Position numbers and translations under genes: made by a program. 64,000 nt of DNA, taken from contig CALXWY010000001.1 in NCBI GenBank assembly GCA_944392535.1, positions 1 to 64,000 on the forward strand, read 5' to 3'. Origin of the DNA: an uncultured Alphaproteobacteria bacterium (lineage in GTDB: Bacteria; Pseudomonadota; Alphaproteobacteria; Rs-D84). Positions 45,363-53,726 of the stretch are shown piece by piece (positions within the stretch are counted from its first letter, which is position 1; each line of letters begins with the position of its first letter). Below the pieces are notes generated by a model. That model was given only the letters and a program-made list of their open reading frames with translations, made no database searches and was not told the DNA's origin.

Positions 45363-45397
45363 GGGGGACGCTGGCAATTGGCGTCCCTGTTTTTTTA
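45363..45397 (+). terminator. Intrinsic terminator after bamB-like gene
   Basis: GGGACGC (45365-45371) pairs with GCGTCCC (45381-45387), followed by TGTTTTTTTA. A TATAAT 14 nt before it, and a 17-codon open frame starting at 45356, are probably incidental. Confidence 0.7.
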
Positions 45398-45422
45398 TTC
45401 AACATTTAATCCAAAGGAACAT

Positions 45423-46433
45423 ATGATGCACAAAGTAACATATATCGCCGATGGCGATACCAGTGAATTTATTTTTAATTTCCCATTCTTTCAACCAGAT
45501 GATGTTAAAGCATCTGTTAATTTTGATATTCAACCAAATACAACGTATACAATAATACCAAACGAACCACGCAGCGACGGCAAATACATCGGTGGAAAAA
45601 TTGTTTTCAAATCTGTCCCAATTCATGGCGCAGAAATAACAATATGGCGAAAAATAGAACTGGGGCGAACAATTGACTATCAACCAACACTGCCAATCAG
45701 TACAGATTCTTTGAACGCTGATTTTAATTTCTTGTTGGAATATTTGCGTGATATATACGAACTGGATAACAATGTTGCCAATATTGAAAACGGATTGCAA
45801 TTTCTGGATTCTATTCAATCACAGATTGATGCACTGGGCGATTTCTCGCAACTGGCGACCAAGGCAGAATTGGCACCAGTGGCATTCAGCAACGATTTTA
45901 CGGACCTGGAAAATCCGCCATCAATCCCCAATCCAGATGATTTTGCACCGGTTAACCACACACATAATGAATATGCAACGCATTCGGAAACAGATGAACT
46001 GAGTGAACGCATAGATACATTAGAATCTGGCACGGGGTCATTACCACAAAACATGGATTATGTTGAATACTGGGACAGCGCAGACACAACAGACCACAGT
46101 CATGCAAAGCCCGGCGTGGCGACCCCAACCGACCACGGTTGGTATCGCGTATATAAATCTGGGTGGTGCGAACAAGGCGGACAAGTCACAGACACGCAAT
46201 CTGCAACACAACATTTTACAAATGTCAATCTGCCGATATACATGGTTAATATTGCATATTATGCAACCGCCACAGACAACCGTGCGTCCGGCACAACAAA
46301 CTATGCAATGCGTATTGTTGAACGTACGGTAACAAAGATAAAAGTTTCTGGTACAATCCATACCGACAAGACATATTACAACAATTCATGTCTGTGGTAT
46401 GTTTGTGGAAATTCATTTATAATTCCAGAATAA
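45423..46433 (+). CDS. Phage tail-fibre-like protein
   Basis: A 336-aa protein. The start at 45423 has an AAAGGA site. The N-terminal 110 residues (VTYIADGDTSEFIFNFPFFQ; VKASVNFDIQPNTTYTIIPN; IDYQPTLPISTDSLNADFNF) have the pattern of the T7-like tail-fibre N-terminal domain, including the block that links to the tail. A coiled segment follows, then HTHNEYATHSETDELSE, a common tail-fibre motif. The C-terminal part is strand-rich. No other phage gene is nearby, so it is a stranded or domesticated gene, perhaps a tailocin-like or adhesive factor. It is flanked by terminators on both sides. Confidence 0.6.
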   Translation: MMHKVTYIADGDTSEFIFNFPFFQPDDVKASVNFDIQPNTTYTIIPNEPRSDGKYIGGKIVFKSVPIHGAEITIWRKIELGRTIDYQPTLPISTDSLNADFNFLLEYLRDIYELDNNVANIENGLQFLDSIQSQIDALGDFSQLATKAELAPVAFSNDFTDLENPPSIPNPDDFAPVNHTHNEYATHSETDELSERIDTLESGTGSLPQNMDYVEYWDSADTTDHSHAKPGVATPTDHGWYRVYKSGWCEQGGQVTDTQSATQHFTNVNLPIYMVNIAYYATATDNRASGTTNYAMRIVERTVTKIKVSGTIHTDKTYYNNSCLWYVCGNSFIIPE

Positions 46434-46462
46434 AAAAAGCCCAAATTGGGCTTTTTTTTTAC
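46434..46462. terminator. Bidirectional intrinsic terminator
   Basis: AAAAAAAGCCC-AAATT-GGGCTTTTTTTTT lies between the tail-fibre-like gene and the convergent Yip1 gene. Confidence 0.85.
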
Positions 46463-47056
46463 TTATAACAAGCACGATAACGTTGCACTGGAATTCTTTA
46501 ACATAAACCATCCAATACGATAATCTGTGGCATATACGGTTATCAAGAACAATGCCAAAATACAGATAACAACAATCACATTACTGCGCTTGCCACGCAT
46601 GCAATACAACGCAATATTATAAAACAAGAACAGTACATACGCATCAACCAATAAACTGATTATCCATATTGACACACAATTAAACGCCAACGAATTTAAT
46701 ACCAATACCACAGGATATATAAAGAATACAGATGCCAATCCCTTGACCGCAATTTCCCAATCACGTTCACCACCGGTAATTTCAGACACCAACATCAATA
46801 ATCCACCCATTACAAATAACAATGCAACGGCCAATACCGGAACAATTATTATCGCAGTAAATACCGCGCCAATTGTAATTGTGGCACCGCCAATCAAGCG
46901 CAACAATAATACCAAGCATCCACCCACTAAACCATATATGAATGCCTTTAACATTGCTTCTTCCATATTGCCATCCGCAACAATTTTTGTGAAATAGCGT
47001 TTCGGATTTATCAACAAGTCTTTCAAACGCTTTAACCCGTTTTTTAATTTTTTCAT
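46463..47056 (-). CDS. Yip1-domain membrane protein
   Basis: A 197-aa polytopic membrane protein. The N-terminal basic region (MKKLKNGLKRLKDLLINPKR) and YFTKIVADGNMEEAMLKAFI are followed by about five hydrophobic segments. The arrangement with a NPKRYF start is typical of the bacterial Yip1 family (PF04893), whose function is not established in bacteria. It is divergent from der (promoter region shared) and convergent with the tail-fibre-like gene. No conserved catalytic residues are seen. Confidence 0.75.
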   Translation of the reverse strand: MKKLKNGLKRLKDLLINPKRYFTKIVADGNMEEAMLKAFIYGLVGGCLVLLLRLIGGATITIGAVFTAIIIVPVLAVALLFVMGGLLMLVSEITGGERDWEIAVKGLASVFFIYPVVLVLNSLAFNCVSIWIISLLVDAYVLFLFYNIALYCMRGKRSNVIVVICILALFLITVYATDYRIGWFMLKNSSATLSCLL

Positions 47057-47069
47057 TTCATACCCCTAT

Positions 47070-47097
47070 TTGATTATTTATATTTTTGCTTTATAAT
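47070..47097 (+). promoter_or_regulatory. der promoter
   Basis: TTGATT (47070-47075), a 16-nt spacer and TATAAT (47092-47097). Confidence 0.5.
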
Positions 47098-47121
47098 ACA
47101 AAAAAATCAATGGAAAAAGTA

Positions 47122-48453
47122 ATGATAAAAATTGCAATCGCAGGACGTCCAAATACTGGCAAGTCCACACTGTTTAATAATCTGACTGGGACACGGGACG
47201 CGTTGGTACACGATCGCCCCGGCGTAACACGCGACACAATTGGCGGGACCATCAAAAATCGCGATATCCAGATTTTTGATACCGCCGGTCTGGAAAACAC
47301 AAAAACAGAAATCGCAACAAATTCAACCACAATGGCACTGGATACTGTTGTATCGGCTGATGCGATTTTATTTGTTGTTGACGGACGCGTCGGATTAACA
47401 CCCGCCGATACAGAATGGGCCCGCATGATTCGGCGAAAAACACGGGCGCCAGTGATGCTGTTGGTGAACAAGGCAGAATCTGGTAAAAAATTGGCCGATG
47501 TGCACGATTTTTATAAACTGGGGTTCGGTGAACCTGTATTAATTTCGGCGGAACACAAAATCGGATTTGACCAGATATTTGATTTCATAGATAAAATCGC
47601 CCCAGACGCGTTAAATAACGCACCTGTGCCTGATGCACCCCAAAAATTAAAAGTCGCAATTATGGGGCAACCAAACGTTGGTAAATCTACGTTGGTTAAT
47701 CGGATATTGGGGCAAAACAGACAAATCGTTATGGATATGCCCGGCGTAACGCGCGATACTGTAAAAATACCGGCAAATTTTTATGGGCGCGATATCATAC
47801 TGATGGATACGGCGGGGCTGCGGCGCAAATCTGGGGTGCGGGACGATGTTGAAACACTGTCTGCGTTAAAATCATTGGATGCAATTGAAAAATCTGATGT
47901 CGTTATATTGGTTGTTGACGCAACCAAAAACATTGAAAACCAGGCACTTGGCATTGCATCACGTGTATATGATGCCGGCAAGATTTTGTGTGTTGCGTTA
48001 AACAAATGGGACCTGGTTGCGCCAGAAATTCGTGACGAAAAACTGTTAAAACTGAAACACCAATTTACGAATTCGTTTCACCAGATAATTAAACCAATGA
48101 TACTGGCAATATCTGCCGAACATGGCACTGGGGTTAAAAATATGTTCCGCCGCATATACGAACAGTGGGATATATCAAATACAGATGCCCCAACCAGTTT
48201 GATAAATCGTATTATTGAAAAACTGATTGATGCACGTCAACCGCCAATGTCGCGATTAAAGCGACCGATGAAAATAAAATTCGCCCGACAAACAGGTCGC
48301 CATCCAATGCGGATAACGATAAATGTTGGTGGCGCATCAGACATTCCTGAATCATATACGCGGTATTTACGTCGCGGATTGGCGGGTGAATTAAAATGGG
48401 AACATTTGCCAATTATTATTGAATATAAAAAAGACGAAAATCCGTTTGATTAA
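47122..48453 (+). CDS. der: Ribosome-assembly GTPase Der (EngA)
   Basis: A 443-aa protein with two tandem GTPase domains that acts in 50S subunit assembly. First domain: G1 AGRPNTGKST, G3 DTAG, G4 NKAE. Second domain: G1 GQPNVGKST, G3 DTAG, G4 NKWD. A C-terminal KH-like domain follows (RLKRPMKIKFARQTGRHPMR). The start at 47122 has GGAAAAAG upstream; an ATG at 47110 is possible and would give a nearly leaderless mRNA. It is placed two genes after bamB, with two unrelated genes inserted between. Confidence 0.96.
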   Translation: MIKIAIAGRPNTGKSTLFNNLTGTRDALVHDRPGVTRDTIGGTIKNRDIQIFDTAGLENTKTEIATNSTTMALDTVVSADAILFVVDGRVGLTPADTEWARMIRRKTRAPVMLLVNKAESGKKLADVHDFYKLGFGEPVLISAEHKIGFDQIFDFIDKIAPDALNNAPVPDAPQKLKVAIMGQPNVGKSTLVNRILGQNRQIVMDMPGVTRDTVKIPANFYGRDIILMDTAGLRRKSGVRDDVETLSALKSLDAIEKSDVVILVVDATKNIENQALGIASRVYDAGKILCVALNKWDLVAPEIRDEKLLKLKHQFTNSFHQIIKPMILAISAEHGTGVKNMFRRIYEQWDISNTDAPTSLINRIIEKLIDARQPPMSRLKRPMKIKFARQTGRHPMRITINVGGASDIPESYTRYLRRGLAGELKWEHLPIIIEYKKDENPFD

Positions 48454-48473
48454 TATAATTACAACATGCAATC

Positions 48474-48505
48474 AAAAAACGGCATATTAACATGCCGTTT
48501 TTTTA
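48474..48505. terminator. Bidirectional intrinsic terminator
   Basis: AAAACGGCAT-ATTAAC-ATGCCGTTTTTTT lies between der and the convergent infB. Confidence 0.85.
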
Positions 48506-48519
48506 CCGAATGCCCAGAA

Positions 48520-50904
48520 TTACAACGTGGCGCGAATTTCTTGAACTTCATAACATTCAACGCGGTCGCCTTCCTTTAAATCATTATATTTATCAAAAGA
48601 CATACCAAATTCAACGCCGGCCCCAGATACTTCTTTGACTTCGTTCTTTTCACGACGCAGTTCACCAATTTTACCGTCATAGATAACAACGTTATTACGT
48701 AACAGGCGCACAAAGGCATCCTTTTTTATTATACCTTCGCTGACACGACAACCGGCAACACGTGTGCCCTTGCCAACCGTGAACAGCGCGATAACATCGG
48801 CATATCCGATAAAGTTTTCTTTTCTTTCTGGGGCCAATTTACCCGCCAAGATTTCTTTGATTTCGTCTGTGATACGATATACAACACTGTGATAGCGAAT
48901 ATCAACCCCAGATGCACGCGCCATATCGCGAACCATCGCATCCGCACGAACATTAAACGCAATAATCACCGCCCCAGATGCCGATGCCAGACGGATATCA
49001 CCTTCGGTAATCTGGCCAACACCCGCGGACAATATATCAACACCAACCTTGTCCGTGTTGATTCCGCGCAACATATCGGTAATTGCTTCTACACTGCCCT
49101 GGACATCGGCACGCAAAACAATCGGCAGAACCATTTTTTTATTTTCATCACGTTTGGCAAACAATTCCTGTAACGAAGAACGCTTTACGGCATTTGCCTT
49201 GTCGCGCGCCAATTGTTTACGATATTCGGCAACTTCACGCGCGTGGGCATCTGTATCCATAACACGCATTTCATCCCCAGAATTCGGCACAGATTCCAGC
49301 CCCAGCACCACGGCCGGTTGCCCCGGTTTTACAGACTTTACACGTTCGCCAAATGAATTAATCAGTCCACGCACGCGTCCAACGGTTTCGCCGACAACAA
49401 AAACATCCCCAATTTTTAATGTTCCTTGGCGTACCAATATTGTTGCCGTTGCCCCCAATCCGCGTTCCATTTTTGCTTCTACGACATATGCCGCCGCCGG
49501 CATATCCGGATCCGCTTTCAGGTCCATTATTCCGGCCTGTAACAAAATGGCGTCTTCCAGTTTATCCAATCCGATATGTTTTGTTGCCGAAATTTCAACA
49601 CATTGAACATCACCGCCCATTTCTTCAACCTGGACTTCTTGTTGTAGCAAATCTGTTTTTACACGGTCTGGATTTGCGTCTGGCAAGTCAATCTTGTTAA
49701 TCGCGACAATAAACGGAACATTGGCCGCACGAATATGATTAATCGCCTCAATAGTTTGTGGCATGATTGAATCATTTGCCGCAACCACCAAAACAACAAT
49801 ATCTGCGATTTGCGCGCCACGTGCACGCATTGCGGTAAATGTTTCGTGACCTGGCGTATCTAAAAACGTTATCATTTCACCAGATTTCGTTTTAACTTCG
49901 TACGCAGAAATATGCTGGGTTATTCCACCTGCTTCGCGGGCCGCGACATTTGCATGACGAAACGCATCCAACAGCGATGTTTTTCCGTGGTCAACATGTC
50001 CAACAACCGTCACAACCGGTGGACGCGATTGCAAGTTTTCTGGGTTTGGTTGACGTTCCAGTTGGTCTGCATGCGGTTTTACAACAACACGTTTTACCTT
50101 GGCCCCAAATTCGCCCGCGATCAATTCAGCCGTATCGGCATCTATGGTCTGGTTTTGGGACGCCATCATCCCCATTTCCATCAATTTTTTGATAACGTTA
50201 CCAACCTTTTCCGCCATGGCGGCCGCCAAGTCTTTGACAGTGATTGTATCACCCAATGTGACAACGTGTTCAACCTTTTGCGGTGCGGTAAATATCGCAC
50301 GCGCTTTTTCCCGGAAACGTTTCAGTGATGCTTCGGACCGGCGACGATTTGCCCCACGCAGTCCAATTTCATCGTCGTCATCATCGCCACCAATAACAAT
50401 ATCGTGCAATGATATTTTTCCGGTCTTTTTGAAATCTTTCTTGGTTCCGGCAAACTTTGATGGGCGAAAATCATCATCTTCGCGTGCATGTCGGTTATGT
50501 GACGTATCAGAATGCTGCTTTTTCTGCGATGGCGCACTGCGTTCAGGAACATCGGCGGCAACAGATTCAACAACGCTGGCACTTTCACGCGCGGCCAGTT
50601 GTTCTTTGACCTGTTCGTATTCACGTGTTTCGCGTTCAATTTCGGCGGCACGCGCGGCACGTTGCGCTTCTTCTTCGGCAGCACGTTTTTTGCGTTCTTC
50701 TTCGCGTGCACGGGCCGCCGCCAATACAGCGCGCAATTTTTCATCCGCGGCACTGTGTGGGGCGGTTGGCGCATTTGGTTCTTCGCGCAATTCTTTGCTG
50801 CCGGGGGCAACAACGCGGCGGCGGCGTTCAACGAACACCGCATCGCCCTTTTTGCTTGCCACCTGATCAATTGTTACAGATTTTCCAAGTGTCAATGTCG
50901 CCAT
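48520..50904 (-). CDS. infB: Translation initiation factor IF-2
   Basis: A 794-aa GTPase that delivers initiator tRNA to the 30S subunit. The start at 50904 ([10 protein letters not shown]) has GGAGTG before it. The N-terminal third is low-complexity and strongly Arg/Ala/Glu-rich ([20 protein letters not shown]), as in other alphas. The G domain has G1 [10 protein letters not shown]3 DTPGHE and G4 NKID. The C-terminal domains II-IV follow. Transcription is coupled to nusA, which lies 20 nt upstream. ylxR (usual between nusA and infB) and rbfA are absent here. Confidence 0.96.
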   Translation of the reverse strand: MATLTLGKSVTIDQVASKKGDAVFVERRRRVVAPGSKELREEPNAPTAPHSAADEKLRAVLAAARAREEERKKRAAEEEAQRAARAAEIERETREYEQVKEQLAARESASVVESVAADVPERSAPSQKKQHSDTSHNRHAREDDDFRPSKFAGTKKDFKKTGKISLHDIVIGGDDDDDEIGLRGANRRRSEASLKRFREKARAIFTAPQKVEHVVTLGDTITVKDLAAAMAEKVGNVIKKLMEMGMMASQNQTIDADTAELIAGEFGAKVKRVVVKPHADQLERQPNPENLQSRPPVVTVVGHVDHGKTSLLDAFRHANVAAREAGGITQHISAYEVKTKSGEMITFLDTPGHETFTAMRARGAQIADIVVLVVAANDSIMPQTIEAINHIRAANVPFIVAINKIDLPDANPDRVKTDLLQQEVQVEEMGGDVQCVEISATKHIGLDKLEDAILLQAGIMDLKADPDMPAAAYVVEAKMERGLGATATILVRQGTLKIGDVFVVGETVGRVRGLINSFGERVKSVKPGQPAVVLGLESVPNSGDEMRVMDTDAHAREVAEYRKQLARDKANAVKRSSLQELFAKRDENKKMVLPIVLRADVQGSVEAITDMLRGINTDKVGVDILSAGVGQITEGDIRLASASGAVIIAFNVRADAMVRDMARASGVDIRYHSVVYRITDEIKEILAGKLAPERKENFIGYADVIALFTVGKGTRVAGCRVSEGIIKKDAFVRLLRNNVVIYDGKIGELRREKNEVKEVSGAGVEFGMSFDKYNDLKEGDRVECYEVQEIRATL

Positions 50905-50924
50905 AAAGTTCACTCCATACGTGT

Positions 50925-52463
50925 TTATTCTTCGCCCTGGGTTATTCCGTACGCCAGTTCGCGCGCCTTCATAATCACACGACCGGCCAGACGCGGACTC
51001 ATCGTATCTTCGCCCAAGATTTCAATTAATTCGTCTGTTGATAAATCAGCCAAATCATCCAAAGACTTTATTCCTGCGTTACCCAATTGCATTATAACCG
51101 GACGTTTGATAAAGTCAAAGTTCAACAAGTCATCTTGCATCCCCAGTTTATGGCCGTTATCTTTGTATTCTTGTTCTTGCTTTTCCAAATATGCCTTGGC
51201 ACGATTTTGCAATTCGGCGGCCAATTCAGGGTTAAAGCCTTCTATGCTTTCCAGTTCACCGACATCAACAAAAGCGATTTCTTCAATCGTTCTGAACCCT
51301 TCGGTAATCAACAGATGTGCCAGCATTTCATCAACATCCAATCCAGCAATAAACAGTTCTGTTTTTTCTTTGACTTCTTTGGCACGACGTTCTTGTTCTT
51401 CGGTTTCGTTCATGACGTCAATGTTCCATCCGGTCAATTGTGATGCCAAGCGAACATTTTGGCCACGGCGCCCGATTGCCAAAGACTGTTGATCTTCGTT
51501 CACAACAACCGCCGCACTGCGCGTATCTTCGTCAACGATAATCTTGGCAACCTTGGCCGGCTGCATTGCGTTAACAATGAATACGGCCGGATCTTCGGAA
51601 TATAAAATCACGTCAATTTTTTCGCCGTGACATTCATTGATAACCGGTTGGATACGTGTTCCCTTGATACCAACCGTCATACCAACCGCATCAATTGATG
51701 GATCCTGGGTTTCAACGGCAATCTTTGCATGGCTGCCGGGGGCACGTGCCACAGATTTAATTTTAATAACACCTTCGTATATTTCTGGCACTTCTTGGAC
51801 AAACAACTTTTCCATAAACATCGGATGCGTGCGCGTCAAGAAAATCTGGGGACCCGAATTACTGCGTGCAACGTCCATAATCAGCGCACGTACACGATCC
51901 CCAACCGCCAAACGTTCCCCAGGAATTAATTCTGTATTTTTAATATAACCTTCGGCTTTACCATTTATGTCAACAAAAACGTTTCCAAATTCAATACGTT
52001 TTACAACACCACTGACAATGTCCCCAATATTGTCTTTGAATTCTTCGTATTGGCGGCCCTTTTCAGCATCACGAACGCGTGCCGTCATTATTTGACGCGC
52101 GGTTTGAAATGCCATGCGCCCAAATTCAGGTTCCGGCAACGCATCTTCAACCACATCACCAACCTGGGGATTTGGGGCATATTTTTTTGCCGCATCCACC
52201 GTCAACATCGTGTTTGCATCATATTCTTCGCCCTTGGCCGCCGGTGATTCAATCACTTCAAACAAACGCTTTACATGTATTGCCCCATTTTTACGGTCAA
52301 TTTCGGCCGTAATATTGAATTCTTCGCCATATTTATGTTTAGCGATTTTTGCAATTGCCGCTTCCAGTGATTCAAAAACGATTTCACGGTCAATCTGCTT
52401 TTCTTGGGCCAATGAATCTATTGCCAATAATAAATCCTGGCGGGGCATAGAAACAAAAGACAT
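50925..52463 (-). CDS. nusA: Transcription elongation/antitermination factor NusA
   Basis: A 512-aa RNA polymerase-associated factor. The N-terminal domain (LLLAIDSLAQEKQIDREIVF) is followed by an S1 domain (GDIVSGVVKRIEFGNVFVDI), KH domains (VGIKGTRIQPVINECHGEKI; IGRRGQNVRLASQLTGWNID) and a C-terminal acidic repeat region (SLDDLADLSTDELIEILGED). RimP, which normally precedes it, is missing here. The start has an AAAGGAGAAAACG site. The leader begins about 80 nt upstream and holds a strong hairpin. Confidence 0.96.
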   Translation of the reverse strand: MSFVSMPRQDLLLAIDSLAQEKQIDREIVFESLEAAIAKIAKHKYGEEFNITAEIDRKNGAIHVKRLFEVIESPAAKGEEYDANTMLTVDAAKKYAPNPQVGDVVEDALPEPEFGRMAFQTARQIMTARVRDAEKGRQYEEFKDNIGDIVSGVVKRIEFGNVFVDINGKAEGYIKNTELIPGERLAVGDRVRALIMDVARSNSGPQIFLTRTHPMFMEKLFVQEVPEIYEGVIKIKSVARAPGSHAKIAVETQDPSIDAVGMTVGIKGTRIQPVINECHGEKIDVILYSEDPAVFIVNAMQPAKVAKIIVDEDTRSAAVVVNEDQQSLAIGRRGQNVRLASQLTGWNIDVMNETEEQERRAKEVKEKTELFIAGLDVDEMLAHLLITEGFRTIEEIAFVDVGELESIEGFNPELAAELQNRAKAYLEKQEQEYKDNGHKLGMQDDLLNFDFIKRPVIMQLGNAGIKSLDDLADLSTDELIEILGEDTMSPRLAGRVIMKARELAYGITQGEE

Positions 52464-52497
52464 TCGTTTTCTCCTTTGATTTATATGTCTCTATTGA

Positions 52498-52525
52498 AAG
52501 GGCGGGGTTTTTCAACCCCGCCCTT
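52498..52525 (-). promoter_or_regulatory. 12-bp GC-rich hairpin in nusA leader
   Basis: AAGGGCGGGGTT pairs perfectly with AACCCCGCCCTT around a GAAA tetraloop on the transcribed strand. It is followed by TTCAATAG, a poor T-run, so as a terminator it would be leaky. It sits between the nusA promoter and ribosome site and may attenuate the operon, as in nusA autoregulation elsewhere. Confidence 0.6.
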
Positions 52526-52553
52526 AAAAAAAACTTTTTTTAAGAACACATGT

Positions 52554-52581
52554 ATTATACAGGCGAATCGTACAAATGCAA
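52554..52581 (-). promoter_or_regulatory. nusA-infB promoter
   Basis: TTGCAT (52576-52581), a 16-nt spacer and TATAAT (52554-52559) on the minus strand, giving a start near 52547. Confidence 0.6.
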
Positions 52582-52631
52582 GAAAAATCTGATTTTTATT
52601 ACGAATTCAGACAAAAAAGCACTAAATATAT

Positions 52632-52660
52632 TTGACGGTATTGATTTTGGGCTTTATACT
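52632..52660 (+). promoter_or_regulatory. lptF promoter, leaderless
   Basis: TTGACG (52632-52637), a 17-nt spacer and TATACT (52655-52660). The ATG at 52668 is 7 nt beyond the -10 with no ribosome site. Confidence 0.6.
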
Positions 52661-52667
52661 GGAAATT

Positions 52668-53726
52668 ATGAAAATATTAGACAGGTATTTTACGCGTCAA
52701 CTGGTCGCGATTTTTGTGATGCTGTTGCTGGTGCTGACCGGACTGGCATGGATGATGCAAATTTTGTCCATGATGAAATTTTTATTAAATTACGGCATAG
52801 AAATAACCAGTTTCTTGGGATTGACCGTTTTAATGGTGCCGTTTATTGCGTCTATTATCATACCATTTGTTACATTTATCGCCGTGATGTTTGTGTATAA
52901 CAAACTGATATCCGATAACGAAATCACCGTCATGGCGTCATCTGGGTTGTCGCCGCGTCAAATTGCCCAGCCGGCGTTGTCATTGGCCGTTGTACTGACG
53001 ATTGTGCACCTGGTATTAAATTTATGGATTGTCCCGGCATCCCAGGCACAATTTTACAGTACACAGTGGAACTTGCGTTATGGGTTGGCACATCTGAAAT
53101 TACAAGAATCCGCATTTACCAAGATTTCAGACGGTCTGGTCGTGTATGTTGATAAAGTATCTGGGCATGATTTATCGCAAGTAATGCTGTCTGATATGCG
53201 GGATGAAAAATCCCCAATTACTATCTTTGCTGAAAAAGGTAAACTGGTATCAACGACGCGTGGGCTGTCTATTGTCATGTCAAATGGATCGTTACAGGCC
53301 AGTGGCGATACATTAACCACAGGCACATTTGAAACATTTGATATGGACTTGAACGTTGCAAGCAAAGAAGGTGAAACGTCATTTCGTGTGCGCCGGGTGC
53401 CAACAATGGAATTATTAAAAACAGTTCTGAATTCATCATCTGAACCCCAGCATCAGATGGTTTTAGCAGAATTATCCAGTCGCTTTTTGGGTCCAATTAT
53501 GAATCTGTTGTTGGCGGCATTATGCACGGTGATATTATTGCGCACGTCTTTGTTGCGTCGCAGAACCAGTTTTGCGCCAATTATTGCCGTCGCAGCAATG
53601 GCCGTCGCAATGTCGTTGTTTATGTCTTTGTCCAGTATGATTGATTCTGTAACAGAATTTTTCGTGCTGGCGGGTGTATTGTTTGTAACACTGGGGATTA
53701 TTTTATTTACGTTGTTCAAAAAGTAA
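52668..53726 (+). CDS. lptF: LPS export permease LptF/LptG-family
   Basis: A 352-aa inner-membrane protein of the YjgP/YjgQ family, which with LptB drives LPS toward the outer membrane. The start MKILDRYFTRQLVAIF and TM segments 1-3, then a periplasmic beta-jellyroll domain (about 110-265) and TM 4-6, are the family layout. The conserved block DNEITVMASSGLSPRQIAQP is present. Which of LptF or LptG it is cannot be settled; no second copy is adjacent. It is followed by lptD with a 1-nt overlap (TAATGA). Confidence 0.9.
   Translation: MKILDRYFTRQLVAIFVMLLLVLTGLAWMMQILSMMKFLLNYGIEITSFLGLTVLMVPFIASIIIPFVTFIAVMFVYNKLISDNEITVMASSGLSPRQIAQPALSLAVVLTIVHLVLNLWIVPASQAQFYSTQWNLRYGLAHLKLQESAFTKISDGLVVYVDKVSGHDLSQVMLSDMRDEKSPITIFAEKGKLVSTTRGLSIVMSNGSLQASGDTLTTGTFETFDMDLNVASKEGETSFRVRRVPTMELLKTVLNSSSEPQHQMVLAELSSRFLGPIMNLLLAALCTVILLRTSLLRRRTSFAPIIAVAAMAVAMSLFMSLSSMIDSVTEFFVLAGVLFVTLGIILFTLFKK

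Noticed and set aside
45356-45409. A 17-codon frame after a TATAAT, possibly a leader peptide.
   Set aside because: It overlaps an intrinsic terminator hairpin of the upstream gene and its codons show no regulatory pattern.
50099-51492. Long plus-strand frames opposite infB and nusA.
   Set aside because: Antisense to two confidently identified genes; composition (Arg/Ser/Ala-rich) reflects the codon bias of the IF-2 low-complexity region.
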